Part shown: positions 44,622 to 57,537 of the stretch, piece after piece | Numbering within the stretch: the first letter of the stretch is position 1 | Layout: each line of letters starts with the position of its first letter | Source of the DNA: Rhizophagus irregularis | Lineage: Eukaryota > Glomeromycota > Glomeromycetes > Glomerales > Glomeraceae | Assembly (NCBI RefSeq): GCF_026210795.1 | Contig: NC_089453.1 | Span: 1,552,501 to 1,616,500 of the forward strand | Reading direction: 5' to 3' | DNA: 64,000 nt | Program-made: the position numbers and the translations under genes | Notes under the pieces: generated by a model | What the model saw: the letters and a program-made list of their open reading frames with translations, nothing else | Databases searched by the model: none | What the model was told of the DNA's origin: nothing

Positions 44622-46024
44622 ATGTCATCAACTTCTCAATTTAAAATTTTCGCAAAATCAAATCTGGTTTATGTATCATTATCGATAACTATTGCTCGTA
44701 CATTAAATTTTATCGTCAATTCACCTTTATCAATATGGCAAAAATTCCCCCCTGAACTACTCAATTCAGTTTATTCTTCAATATTTTTTACTCCAATGTT
44801 ATTATTCATATCACTTACATTTTAACCAATTCGAACAAAGAAACGTTTTTACGTATTATTATCTCTTGCACTTTTATTTGTATCAATTCCATTAATTTAT
44901 TGTGGGAATAAACTTCCACTTCACAATAAATCTGTAATTATTGCTTCAAATTATGGAATAAAATGTTCTTATTCTTAAAATTTCATAGGACATACAAAAA
45001 TCCAAAGAATTTAAAAGAATTTAAATCGTACCTTTGGTCATTATTTAATTAGCGGTTGATTCTCATATAATTCCTCCAAATTTGGAAAATTCAAATGAAA
45101 AAGAGAAATCCTTAAGTATTAAATCACCCACAGCCTCACAAATTAACAAAAAATTATTCAAATGCTTCATAATCATCATCGCGAAATGGTTAATATTGGA
45201 ATTTACATCTTCTACTTACATAATTTCAACCAAATGGGCAATAGAAATTCCGGAAAAAGTTTATCAAGTTCGTTTATTAAAATTTTTTACAAAAAGAATT
45301 ATTCCTATTACAATACCTTCAATTTTACGCATTTTTTTGCAAACGTGTATTTATGACTTCAATAAAATATTATGTCTTTGTTTTCATTATTGCAATCATC
45401 TTTCGTTTATTTTTCATTCCACTTCAGAAAAAAATCAATACAAGCCCATTTTAATTCAACATGGTCTTCTCACCCTTACAGAATATGTTTCTTTAAAAGA
45501 ATGGATGATGACTTTTATATTCAATACAAAATCTTTATTTAATCAACCATGGATGGCATCAAGTCCTCGTGATTTTTGGTCTACTCGTTGGATATATATA
45601 TATATATATGGCAATTATTCCTTAATGAAACTTTTAAGGAACTTGCCTTTTACCAGTTAGGAATTTATTAACTACATTTGTTCCAAGAAAAATTGCAAAT
45701 ATGATGGGAGTATTGGGTGCTTTTGCTATTAGTTCTTTATTACATGAATATATTATTATTGGAAATTATAATATTTGGGCAGGTGAACAAACATTTTTCT
45801 TTATGATTCATGGTGTAATATTTATATTATGGGAAGCTATATTTGGTTATGAAAAGAAGAATGAGATTACAACAGTTAAAAGATTTTTTAAAATGGGGTT
45901 TATTATTAATTATAAATTTATTAGTTTTTCCTGCATTTATTGAACCTTCATTAAGAAATTATAAACTTTCCTCGATTCCAACTTTTACAACAGTTTATGT
46001 TCAACGTTTTATTAACAATTTATA
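44622..46024 (+). pseudogene. Wax synthase/MBOAT-type acyltransferase, disrupted
   Basis: Pieces of one membrane protein lie in order but in different frames: MSSTSQFKIFAKSNLVYV from 44622; FYVLLSLALLFVSIPLIYCG near 44850; helices and ASSPRDFWSTRW (45082-45590); MMGVLGAFAISSLLHEYII (45701); and a tail with LINLLVFPAFIEPSLRNYKL near 45910. The PRDFW..RW motif and the His of LLHEY are hallmarks of the wax-synthase-like membrane-bound O-acyltransferase family (acyl-CoA:alcohol or sterol acyl transfer in the ER). Frames break near 44820, 44980, 45590-45650 and 45890. Just after ASSPRDFWSTRW a (TA)n run replaces the expected sequence. It is clearly a pseudogene; the start ATG is kept. Confidence 0.85.
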
Positions 46025-46539
46025 AAGTTACAAGATAATTATAGATTTAGATTTATTAATTGAAAATTTGAAATAATATTACGCGTGTGTATTGCTGTAT
46101 TATCATTTTATAACGTTTCAAATAAATAAATATATGACGTGCGATTACGTGCGACTTAGGCACTTTCGTATACAATTATTTATGTGCGTTTACTAACAAA
46201 TAAATAAATAAATAAAGTAAAAAAAAAATGCGTTTTTTATAATAAATATAATAAAAAAAATTATCTCGAATAAATTTGACAGAACTTAACCAGTCGATCC
46301 TTTTTTTTCTTAATACATAATAAAAATAAATAATTTTATAATTAAAACTTTTTAATAACAAATAGACGTTAAATATGGCGGGTAATATTGATTACTGATT
46401 AGTCATCATAAACGTTTGAAATTAATCAGTGCTTACCATAGTGCCCAGCATCATGCTAAACCTAATGAATTGACACTGATCCCAAATCTTCTGCTTAAAG
46501 AAGAACACAATAAATAAATAAATAAATAAATAAATAAAA

Positions 46540-47040
46540 GTCTGGTTCCGAAGTACCAGATAAAAAATAAAAAAAAAAGAAAAGGACGTTTTGAAAAATA
46601 AAAATGAATATTTTTAAGATAATAAAAATAAAAAAAAAGAATCTAAAAAAATAATTCAGTTAACAAAACTGAAAAGATAATAAAAATTTGTAAAAAAAAT
46701 AATTAAAATTTAAATAAAAATTAATAATTCCGGTACAATAAAAAAATTTGTTTTTTAAAAAAACTATTTTGATTCAAAAGAACCGAAAAGAAAGAAATAA
46801 ATTTTTTCAAAAAAAATTCTGACTCAAAAAAAAACCAAAAGGAAATAAATAAATCTATTAAAAAAAACTTTTGATAAGCTAAAAGAAATAAATGTTTGAA
46901 AAAATCTTTTTGTTTCAATAACTGAAAAAAATAGTTTTAAATAAATGAATAATAGAAATTGTAAAGAAATAAAATCCCAGTTCCGAAAAAATTTTCCGGT
47001 CTTAGGAAACCAGAAGGCAACGTAATTGTAAAGCATTCGG
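46540..47040. repeat. A-rich array with small palindromes
   Basis: A-rich runs are separated by short self-complementary words such as CTGGTTCCGAAGTACCAG, TTCAGTTAACAAAACTGAA and TCAAAAGAACCGAAAAG. It is the reverse-strand counterpart in style of the T-rich array at 59860-60640. The minus-strand ORFs here (Phe/Leu/Lys-rich) are translations of the repeat. Confidence 0.5.
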
Positions 47041-47151
47041 TGCAGTTTTGTACAGTTATTGTACAGCTCGCATAATAATAATTATAATAATAAAAAAAAA
47101 CTTAATTTTCTTCTATCATAACGTTTTTAATTGACACTTCACTGAAATTTT

Positions 47152-47293
47152 AACCCTTTTCAATTCCGGTAGGTTGCATTTTCGGTCATACGCAATATGG
47201 GTAAAAAGGTCGGATATTTCATGTTTTACACAAATCAGACAAATCAAACAAAACCCGACCAAAAAATGCGACCGACCGGAATTGAACAGGGCT
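47152..47293. mobile_element. 142-bp MITE, relative of 8931-9126
   Basis: The right end CCGACCGGAATTGAACAGGG has an imperfect inverted counterpart at the left (ACCCTTTTCAATTCCGGTAG). The block ACCCGACCAAAAAATGCGAC near the right end is shared with the MITE at 8931-9126, which places it in the same family; the ends have diverged. No clear TSD. The ORFs across it (47174-47394) are not genes. Confidence 0.6.
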
Positions 47294-49470
47294 ATTACAC
47301 GTACTATTCTTACTGTAAATCTTGGCTTTGCTCAAAAGTTTGTATTTACACGCACTACGAACACTGGAATCCGCTGCCTGATTTAACCCAATAAAGCTAG
47401 GAAGCAAATCTAAGGAAAACAAACAGAAAAAAAAAGGAAAAGAAAGAATAATATTAATAATAGGAAAAAAAAAAATCGGCAAAGTATTATTCTACAAAAA
47501 TAATAAGACCACTGTTAATTTGTAAAGTTTTCCTGTCCCATATTTTTCAGCAAAAAGAAAATATCATATAAATATTGCAGTTTGATTAGAATCTCTGACG
47601 AGAAAAAAGAATAAACATTCAAAATTAATTTGTCGTCATTTTTAAAGGCGGTTGAAATATGTGAAAAATTGGACCAAACTATACCAGAGCCTCAAAATGG
47701 GCCTTCTCCAAAAGTTAATCAAGAAAGTTCTTATATTGAATTCAAGACGTTAATTTGTAGAAAGTAGGATTTGTTGATGATTTTTTAAAATAAATGGCTT
47801 GTAATCTTTAATTGATTTAATAAATAATTTAATTAGGAATACTCTTGCTTTTAAAGTGAACCTGGGAATACTAGTTTTATCAATAAAGTAGGAGATCAAG
47901 GTGACTAAAGTATGCGTTTTTTCTTGCATTCAATAATTGTTATATCTTTCTTTAAGTGATAAATAATTTAGTGAAACAGACGTTAATGAATATTTGCAGT
48001 CCCGTCATAACAATAATCATTTAATTATCCACAGAAGACAAAAATACTACAACTTCAGCGATTTTGATAAATCATGATGCAATGATAAAGAAACCAAATT
48101 TTTTTTGCAACTTTAGTTCAAAACGTCTTTACATCTGCTTATTATGTCTTGTTTTTTAAAGAGACATGTTGCAGATCGTCATTTGGAATCTTTTATGGAT
48201 ATGTGGTTAAGCTAAAAGTTAGAAAAGCTGTCTTAAGTATTTCAGATTACTAATAACGACTTTATACATACCTTTTTTTTTTATTTTGATACCTTTTTTT
48301 AAGGCTGATTGAATTCTTAATTTGCTCTAAATTTACTCTAATTGTTAAGTATGTGGAAATGAATTATCAAAGAAATTACTAAAATTTAATATGACAAGCA
48401 TATCGATGGAAAAATATCATTACATATTCCATTGCATAAAGCAATGGAAGAATTATGAACAAAGGCAAGTCTTCCTAAAGGCATTCACAAATCGCAACTT
48501 AAGCACTAAAATAGAAATTCAACGAGTTGGAAGATGATCATCAAAAGGTAAGTATTAATTACTGGCTGTAATATTATCAACTTTTAGTAAAAAAAAAATT
48601 AATTTCTCATTTAACTTTATTTTACTATTAATTACTAGTCAGTCTTAGAGCAACATATAAATCATCAGGAGGACAAAATAAACATAGATCTACAAAATAA
48701 TACACGTGAAAAAACTACGCACTCGTGACGATATATGAGTGATGAAAAATTTAGAGAAATTTTCAATAGTATAGAATAGTGTTTTATTAAAAATGACATA
48801 GTTTTTTTAATAGTAAAAAACAATGTAATTAACAGTAAAATTAATAAAATTTTTCTCTTTATTTTTTTCCTACCTATTCTTTACTCGTATATTTTTCTGA
48901 TATTTTTCTACATTATTGTTTTTTTTACTTATACTAAGAGTCTAAGAGTACCTCACTATTAATTACTTTTATTTATTTGTTTTTTTACTTACATTAAGAA
49001 TCGAACTGAATACCTTAGTAATAACCACAATAACATTTCTTAGTTCTTCTGATAATTCAAGCTTAACAAGAAGTTTAATTGTTTGTAATTGACTGAAAAA
49101 ATTATTCTATATTTGTCAATTTTATTTTCACATCCCTACAAAAAAGTTTTTATGCTAAATTTATATCAAATGGGCTCATTTGCTTGAAATTAGCCCAAAT
49201 TTAAGCTAATCTAGAGCCAATTATATATGGATTTGGGTATAAATTTAGTATGGACACTTTTTATAAGACATAAAATTAATAACATTAAATTATCAAATAA
49301 AAAAAATTATTGATATCATATTTAATATAAAAAAGCAAGTTGAAAATTAATAACTTACTAGAAAATTTAAATAAATTTATTCAATATATATTAATTGATT
49401 ACAAACTGGTCTATTTAATAATACATTATTCAATAATTCCAGTGATCAAATTTATAAAACTAACATAATA

Positions 49471-52400
49471 TTAATCTCTATCTTGTAAGATTTTTCTAAT
49501 GTTTCCAACTTCGTTATCTAATTTCTCTAATTTCTCATCTAGTTTTTCTAATGCTGATAATTTCTCCAATATTACCTTATTGTCAATAGGATTATGTTTA
49601 ATTTGAAGTTTTTCTAGTAATTTTTCTTGCATCTTTATGAATTCCTTATTATCCCATTCACCCTCTTTAATCAATCTTTCAATTTCTATTCGAGTCTTAT
49701 CAGCATCAGCGTAATAATGTCTTGAAAAATAAATTTGAATAATTAATAAAATCATTGACATTATATATATTTTTTTTTTAAAAAAAAAGTAAAATTACAT
49801 ACATTACTTCAGGAAACCATGTTTGCCAACGTTTCTGATGTGGTAATAGGTAAAATATCTCAATCTCAGCCAATATCTTTAAAAAATAAAAAATTGAGAA
49901 ATATTAGTATATTTATAAAAAATAGAATAATTAATATTAATATTATTTACTTCTGCCTTCTGTATCAAATATGAGACTCTATTATTATCTTCTTCAATTG
50001 CAATATTGAGCAATCCAATTAACAAGTTCATAAGATATACAACAACCAAGAGGGAAAATAAAACAATCAATATTGCAATTGATGGATTATCTGCATATGA
50101 CCAATTGGATAACGCACTTGAATCGCCTATTAATAAGAAAGAAAAATTACTTAAAATATTAAGAATATTAGAAAAATACTTATATGTAGTTAAGATTTAA
50201 ATATACTGTACCTGCTAAAAATAAATATATAGCAAAAAGAGAAGTTCTAATATCTATAAACATGTTTGTATTTTTATCAGGTGTTTGAATCATAGTAAAT
50301 GGATTGGAGTTTATATTTCCATCATTATTAGTTACTTGGCTATAACTAGAAGCTAAATTCCAAGGATTATTCGGATCATCATTATTTGTATATTGATCAA
50401 GTAAAAATTCAGATTTTGGTGATAATAAAATAAAAAATGCATGTGCAAAACTTATTATAATGATGAATATGACTATTAAAAAGGAAAAAATCTTTTTCCC
50501 AACACTAATAATAATTGCAAAATATACACCAAAATATTCAAATGCTCTAAAAAATAACAAAAACTTTATATCCAAAAATAAGCATGAAAAAGAAAGTAAT
50601 TGAATTAGATAATTATTATTGTTCTTATCATTTGTTTGAAGCCAATAAATAGAAGTGTAAATTGAAAGTACATAAGCAATTATATCTGAAATATTAAAAT
50701 ATTATATGATTAATTTCATTTTCTTAAAATATTGTAAATTTAATAAATTAAACATTTATATTTACCAAAAATATTCCAAAAATTATAGAACCACTTAGTA
50801 ATATTATAAATAAATTGACGAAATTCAAAAATCAGATGAATAAATCCAAGTACAATTGAAGCAATAAAAAGTTGTTGTCTAACTTCTTCATTGATATATT
50901 GCTGAGGAATTGTTGCAGCAGCAGTAAAGCATCCAAGTAAAGCCATAAATAAAATCCAAATCATTGCATAATAATATCTTCCATAAGCATTCCATTTAAA
51001 ATTAATTAACGCTTCACCATTCCATGTTTTATAAATATTTCTATTTATTGATTTAGTAAATGGACTAGATTGAGGTTTAATTAATTCTGTGAACCAATTA
51101 TAATCCTTTGAATAATTAACAAAATTAATATAAGGAATCATAAAAGTAATTGTTGGTGTTGTTGTTGTTATACCTTTTTGAAAGCGTTTAAATCCTCCAA
51201 CAGCAATAAGATAAACATAAGAAAATCCATCTAACATATAAATCCTATTGATAAAATTGTATTTTGATAAAATATAAATTGTAGCCAAATAAAGGGGTAA
51301 AGTTAAAAGTATTATTAAAACTTGAATAATATCATATATAACTAACAAAATAAATACTAATGAATTTTTATTATCCAATGTGCAACGAATATTATGAAGG
51401 TATTTTGTCCATAAAATAGATTTTGATAAATTAGTTATTTGAGGAGGGTGAAAAGAATAATAAAGATGTAAATTTTTATTTTGATGCTCTATACTATAAA
51501 AAGAAGAATCTATTATCATATTCGTTTCTAATGAATATTTTAGAATATATTCTGGATAACATTCATCTAGTAATGGCATTGCAGAAGTGATAATGCTTAA
51601 AAATGACTTATTGTTCATTGGATCCTCTTTAAAATAAGTCATACATTTTTTATAAATATCATCAATTAATTCTAACTTATGTTCTTTAATTGTAAAAGTT
51701 AATAATTCAACTCCATATTTCAAAAGGCTTAACTTATTATTTATTACAACTGAAACCCATTCATTTAATCTAAAACTGTCATAATTTGGTAATGGGAAAG
51801 TAGATTTTGAAAATATTCTTTCATTATGTTGAAGTATTTTCAGATATGCTTTGTTTTTGATACCGGAATAATATCTATGAGAATCGAAACCCATAAAATA
51901 AAAATAGATTAAATGAATAGATTTGTTATTTTCACTAAAATTATAAACAAGAATACCAAATGTTGTCAATATAACAATATCATTATTAAATAATGAGCTC
52001 ACAATTAAATTATGATATTCACCATACTTAGATCTATAAGGATAAATTTCAATTCTCGTGCTAATTAATTCCCATTTAGTATTAATTTTTTTGAAAACTT
52101 CTAGTTTAATTTTATCATCTTCAGCATATATTTCCCATTTAATCAAATTTTTAATTGATTCAGTTATTAATTTTTTTCCACTTTCGCATTTGGCATTTTG
52201 AAATAATGTAGATACAGTATCCATATATAGATGGACATTTGAGAGTTTGTAAGTTATCTTGTCATCATCATCACATTCAATAACTTTATTTTCGTAAAAT
52301 TTAGATTTCCAAACACGTTCATTTAGAATTCCAAACACAAACTTTGCTTGCTCATCAGTTGGTTTATCAGTTTGTTCATCAGTTGGTTCATCATCAGTTG

Positions 52401-53599
52401 GTTCTTCGAGTAAAGTTTGATTAAGAATATTTTTGTATTTACTATTCCAGCAATATTTGATTTCTTTATCTGGTGTATAATAGAATAAAGAAGGTAAAAG
52501 AAATAAACCACTATGATTCATAAAATTATAAAGTTGAGTATCTAAAAAAAAAAAAAATAGTGATTTAATATGAGTAAATAATTAAAGTATAAAATAAATA
52601 AAATTTATTAAAAATGGTTACCATTATTTATATCCAAAGTAGCAATAGGAATTTCCAATTCGATTGAATAAACGATGATTTTATCATTGACTTTTAAAAA
52701 AATAAACTTTTCATCATTATTGAATATCCCGATATTTTTTGTTTCAAACTATAAAAAAATAAAAAATATTTAATATATTTAATTATAATTTGACATCAAT
52801 TAGTTTGATAATAATTTTATAATATTTATTACCTTATTCTTATCCTTATTATTAACAAATATTTTTACACTTTTTTCAGTATTAATATTCCATTCACAAA
52901 TGTAATCATTTGAAAACAGATAAACTTTATCATATTTTGATATACTTATTAATTCATAATCTTTAGGTATCTCGTAAAATCTCTTAAGTTCCCATTTGTT
53001 ATTTTTAGTTTGTGTGGAATAAATCCAAATAATTTTAGTATTTCCAAAAGTAGTTCTAACTACACTATATAAAATAAATTCACCTTTTAAATTAAAGGTA
53101 CAATACATTGATTCAACCCTTTTATAAAAACTTAATGCAATTTTATCTTTATTATTCATATCGATTACATCGATGTTACCGTCTACAAAAAAAGAAAAAA
53201 AAAATATTAAAATAAGTATCAATTATCACATGTTTATAATACATAATATTACTTACCATGATGATAATCAGATATGTTATAAATTCTACATAGTTTCTTA
53301 TCATCAGAAACACATAAACTTTCGGTTTCATATTTATTATCTTCATCAATTTTAACAGTTTTATCAAATTTAAGTTGAACCTTATCAATATCTTCAACAT
53401 TCCAACCGACAATTGAACGATCTTCTTCACTATAAGTAATAAGGTAGTTTTCATTTGGTGATGTTTCTATAATAGTAATAGGTTTACCATTATGTGATTT
53501 ATCATCGACATCATCGAAGGTAAATATTTTATCAACATCATTTTTATCAACGTCATTTTTATCAATATCATCAACTTCAATTTCGATTACTTCACTCAT
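49471..53599 (-). CDS. Beta-propeller plus ion-channel protein, 1189 aa, 8 exons
   Basis: All exons are resolved on the minus strand: 53257-53599, 52833-53182, 52622-52748, 50766-52541, 50212-50685, 49951-50126, 49803-49876 and 49471-49720. All seven introns are GT..AG, and the joined frame is open for 1189 codons. The N-terminus is acidic (repeated DKNDVDKNDVDK). WD40-like strands follow (SPNENYLITYSEEDRSIVGW, IGIFNNDEKFIFLKV). From about residue 660 a membrane part begins, with hydrophobic helices (LVFILLVIYDIIQVLIILL, FLIVIFIIIISFAHAFFILL) and a pore-like FLAGDSSALSNW. The last helix is LVVVYLMNLLIGLLNIAI; the MNLLIGLLN words resemble the S6 end of TRP/polycystin-type cation channels. The last exon is a coiled coil (EKLSALEKLDEKLEKLDNEV). 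Probably a membrane cation channel with a cytosolic propeller; ion and trigger unknown. It looks intact. Confidence 0.9.
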
Positions 53600-54844
53600 T
53601 TTGTAATTGCTTATAAATATATTTCCAAAGAAATTATTTTATTTTTTTTTTATATATTTTTTTTTTCGTCCATTTGCTTTTTATTATTTGAAACACGTGT
53701 ATAAATAAAAGAATTTGAGCTACACATTAGTATACTTAAAAAGTAAATTGGGCGATCAAAATCCTGTATTTCTTTTTTTGTATAAATATATAAAATATTT
53801 ATTTTGAATAGAAATTAAGAAATTCATTTTACGTATGGCTGTGCATAAAATTCCAGACTCTTGCAGAAAAAAAAAAATTTCTTATTGTGAGTTTTTCTTA
53901 TTTTGAAACACAAATATACATGGAAATACTACAAAAAAAAAAAATATTTTATTATGTAAAGTTTTAAATATTTTTTTTGTACATAGTGGTATATATAAGG
54001 AAATCTATATATTGTAAACGGAATTGCCTAATAAATCTATTAGTTTAAGTATATAAAAATTATAGAATATTATTTTATGTAATGTTACAAATGTTACATC
54101 CGTAACGATGTAAAACTATTCTTGTGTCCGACATATTTATTTTTAGATGGAACTAAGTTCGGGTATTACTATAATAAGAAAAGGAATTGGAGATCAATTT
54201 TTACAAATTTTTCAAAGCTAATATTTATGAAAAGCGGAAACCAACGTTTTTCAAAAGGTATTCATTAAAAGAAAATGTCTACTAATAGCAAAATTTATCA
54301 GAACAAAAATTGGGAGTCGTTAAAAAGGGTAAACCAAAAATCATTTTATGAACTTGGAATTTATTTTGATGAATATCATCTATTATCTATTATCTATTAT
54401 CTATTGTCTATTATCTATATAACTAAAAAAATACATGAAAAAATCGTAACGTTTAGACTAGCATGTATAAATAGTTTTGAATTGTGTAATATATTTATTG
54501 CTTGCGCCTAATCTATTCCATGTTAGCGTAAGTTTTTTTTTGGTCTTTATTTTCTAGATTATTTAGGTTAATATCGGTAAGTTCAAGGTATGAATTCCAA
54601 AATTAGATCATTTGTTATCGTAGTATAGAAAACAAGTCATCGTTTTTCCCTATTTTAATTATTTGTACCTTGTAATATAATTAAAGTAAATAGTTATTTA
54701 TTTTTATATTTTTTATATATGTACTCCGTGAAGTTCCCATACAATTCCCGTACAAAGATCTTCAAAACACTTGCAATAAATACCCTTTTTTGGTCATGAT
54801 CTACCATTACGTTTAAGGAAATACTTTGGGTGAAATTTTAAATA
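53600..54844. other. Intergenic, upstream of the channel gene
   Basis: AT-rich. The first 100 bp (T-rich on the plus strand) are the presumed leader and promoter of the channel gene. A short CTATTATCTATT repeat lies near 54380-54420. No gene is supported; the 78-codon ORF at 54275-54511 spans this simple repeat. Confidence 0.4.
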
Positions 54845-54980
54845 ATCATTAATTAATCATTAATCATTAATCATTATTCATTACTCATTACTCATTACTC
54901 ATTATTCATTACTCATTACTCATTACTCATTATTCATTACTCATTAATCATTACTCATTAATCATTAATCATTAATCATT
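54845..54980. repeat. Heptanucleotide microsatellite (ATTACTC/ATTAATC)n
   Basis: About 19 tandem 7-bp units mixing ATTACTC, ATTATTC and ATTAATC. The unit order is patchy, with blocks of the same variant, as expected from slippage. It is followed directly by a short GC-richer stretch (GTAGCGCCCCACCTCCCACC). No coding relation. Confidence 0.85.
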
Positions 54981-56130
54981 ATCGAGTAGTAGAGTAGCGC
55001 CCCACCTCCCACCTGGCGAACTTGGATTTTATTTATAAAAAAAAAATTATTTTAATTAAATCCGAAAAGAGGTAATCAATAAGCCCCTGACTACTAATTT
55101 AATTAAATCCCAGCCACGTTAAAATTGTTTATTTTTAGGAAATATTGACAATTAATAATATACGTTTATGGAAAAATTTGACGAAAATCCTAATTGACAA
55201 TAAATAAATAAAATTTAATAATAAATAAAATAATTAATTGTCATTATAATAAATAAATAATTGTGAAAAAAAAATATTATTTCTTTTTTTTCGAAAATGA
55301 ATTTATTACGTGTTTACATGTTAGACAATTACGTGTTCAAAATAAAAAAAAAGAAGGTTAATTGATTTAATCTAATTAAAGATCGATAAGCCTCCAATGA
55401 CTATTTTAGTAACCGCAATATAATTGATTATTACCTTCTTAGAAAATATTGAGGTATAATATCAAATAAAATAATTCAAAAAAAATAAAAAAAATTTTTT
55501 GTGATCTTCTAATTGTGAAAAAAAAAATAAAAAAAATTTTTTTTTAATCGATTGTGAAAAAAAAAATTTTTTTCGATCTACTTAGAATAATTTGGTGGTA
55601 AAAAAAAAAATAAAATAAATTTTTTTTTACACGAATAATTGATAAGCCCCCATTAATTAATTTCACTGACATTTTAATTTTTTTTTGCATTCTTAGGAAA
55701 TATTGAGGCTTAATCACCTCCTTAAACCGCAGTTACTATTCATTGAAATGACGTAATGAATATAAATGATTTTTTTTTTATTTTATTTACTTTTATTTCA
55801 AAATGATATACATGATGTTATAAATATGGAAATACAACAAAAAAAAATTTTTTCTTCCCACATGAAAACACTATATTTTTTCATGGAGCCTTTGCCTTTT
55901 TTTTTAATGTTAAGGTTCTTCCCACATAAAGTGAAACGAAAAAAAATTTTCAAAAGTTAAATTAAATAAACAAATTATTAAGCCTCTGGCTTTTTGTTTA
56001 ATGTTGACCATTGGGTATTGAAAAATTGGGAAGTTGGCTGTGAAAATATTAAAGTTTTAAAATATATATATGTATGGCTTGAGTACATTAGTGAAAAATA
56101 AAAATTTATTCTTAATTATTCTTAAATTAA
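54981..56130. other. Intergenic, A/T-run-rich, no supported gene
   Basis: Long A and T runs alternate with short words that recur three to four times, such as GATAAGCCNC and TTAGGAAATATTGA (near 55137, 55440 and 55695), at intervals of about 250-300 bp. This suggests an old tandem duplication of roughly 270 bp. No gene is seen. Confidence 0.4.
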
Positions 56131-56149
56131 AATAAAAAAGAATATGCCC

Positions 56150-56423
56150 GCAAAAATCTCAGTGTTACATTCACGAATTCACTGAACAGCTTACTCAGGA
56201 GTTTACAGTGAAGGAAATTACAGCCGTTGCAAGATTGAGTGATGAAGATCTGACAAAAATTGTATATTTGAGAGTAAAAGCCTTCATTCCGGTAGATCAA
56301 AATATTCCTTGCCAGATCGAAGATTTTACTAAAAGGCAAGTGATTTTCTTAAAAGGAAAGTTTGTTGCTTGTGCCAGTTGGTATAGTGTATGTATTGTTT
56401 TGCATGTGTCCTTTTGTAGTTAA
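56150..56423 (+). CDS. Protein fragment, probably one exon of a decayed gene or element
   Basis: The frame is open from about 56135 and reads EFTEQLTQEFTVKEITAVAR, YLRVKAFIPVDQ and RQVIFLKGKFVACASWYS. Composition and codon use are normal for a protein and unlike the AT noise around it. The beta-strand-rich pattern ending in GKFVACASWYS resembles an OB-fold-like segment of element-encoded proteins in this group, but that is a weak recollection. A GTATGT donor follows WYS, so the reading may stop at about 56388. No neighbouring exon was found on either side. Possibly a relic. Confidence 0.35.
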
Positions 56424-57537
56424 TAAAAAATTTGATCTTTTTTCCTGAATGTCTAATTTTAACGTATACACACATGTTTCATATACTTTTAATTTTCAAT
56501 TTTTATAATTTTTACATTAATTTATGTTTGTTTTCTTTCGTTGATTTTGATTATTAAATTTATTGATTATAAATGGCAATCATTTGTTAAACATATAAAA
56601 TTTTTCACATTAATTTTTAATTTATTGTATTTTTTTTTTAAATAATAATAAAATTAAAACAATACATAAATGAAACAATTTATTTTTCTTCGTTATTCTA
56701 ATGATGATTTACAACATTTTATGATAATCTCGTATAAACAAATGCATCCTTACATTTCTAAAATTTAGAACTTTAATTATTTTAATATTAAAATTCAAAT
56801 ATAAATAATATGCTCCGATCCCCGATTGTTGATCCCGTGATGCTATTAATTAATACGCCCAAATTTGTTCCCATCAATCCCGTGTTCTGTGGTGGGTACT
56901 GGAACAAAAAAAAAATACTGGCTAGTTGATTATAATTAATTGAGAATCATCGATCCTAAGAAGGTCGGATCGGTTATGTTGCGAAATTATTGTTAATCTA
57001 ATGATGATTCTTATTTTTTAAAATCATCTAATCTGGTAGTACAAGATTGCCAGATAACACAATTCTCAATTATCAATTGACGTTTTAAATGATTTTTGTG
57101 CTACGATTATAGAGTATATTTTTTTTACATAATTTTTTTTATAATATAAATATTTTTTCCCATGACTTTTTTTTTATTTTTTTTTATTTAATTTTTTTTT
57201 ATAACAATTTTTTTTGTTATTTGATTTTTTTTTATAATACTTTTTGACTTTTTTCGATTATAACAAATATTTGATAAACTTTATTATTTTTTGTAATAAA
57301 AATATTTTTTTTGTTTTTTTTTTACATAAATTTTTTTTATAAAATAATGAGAAATAATTATAAAATTTATTAATTAATTAATAAAAATATTTGTAGTATT
57401 TTCACAATATTAAAGTTTTTTCGAAAATACTTCTAAAAAGTTAATCAATTTTTATTTTTTCACAATTCCTTAATTAATACAAATTTCATTCTACACTTAA
57501 ACGTCAAATCTTTAATATAAATAACTACATTATTGTA
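56424..57537. other. Intergenic, AT-rich, no supported gene
   Basis: A/T-rich with long T runs at 57115-57330. A slightly GC-richer patch at 56815-56900 and an imperfect inverted pair around AATTGAGAATCATC (56939) and ACACAATTCTCAATT (57058) may be remains of a small element. No gene. Confidence 0.4.

Larger units (their letters stand above)
46025..49470. other. Intergenic, repeats but no supported gene
   Basis: Contains an (AAAT)n microsatellite near 46200 and another at 46505-46537, an A-rich hairpin array (46540-47040) and a MITE (47152-47293). From 47300 to 49470 the sequence is AT-rich with only short ORFs and no recognisable domain. The last 50 bp contain the 3' end of the channel gene. 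Confidence 0.45.
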
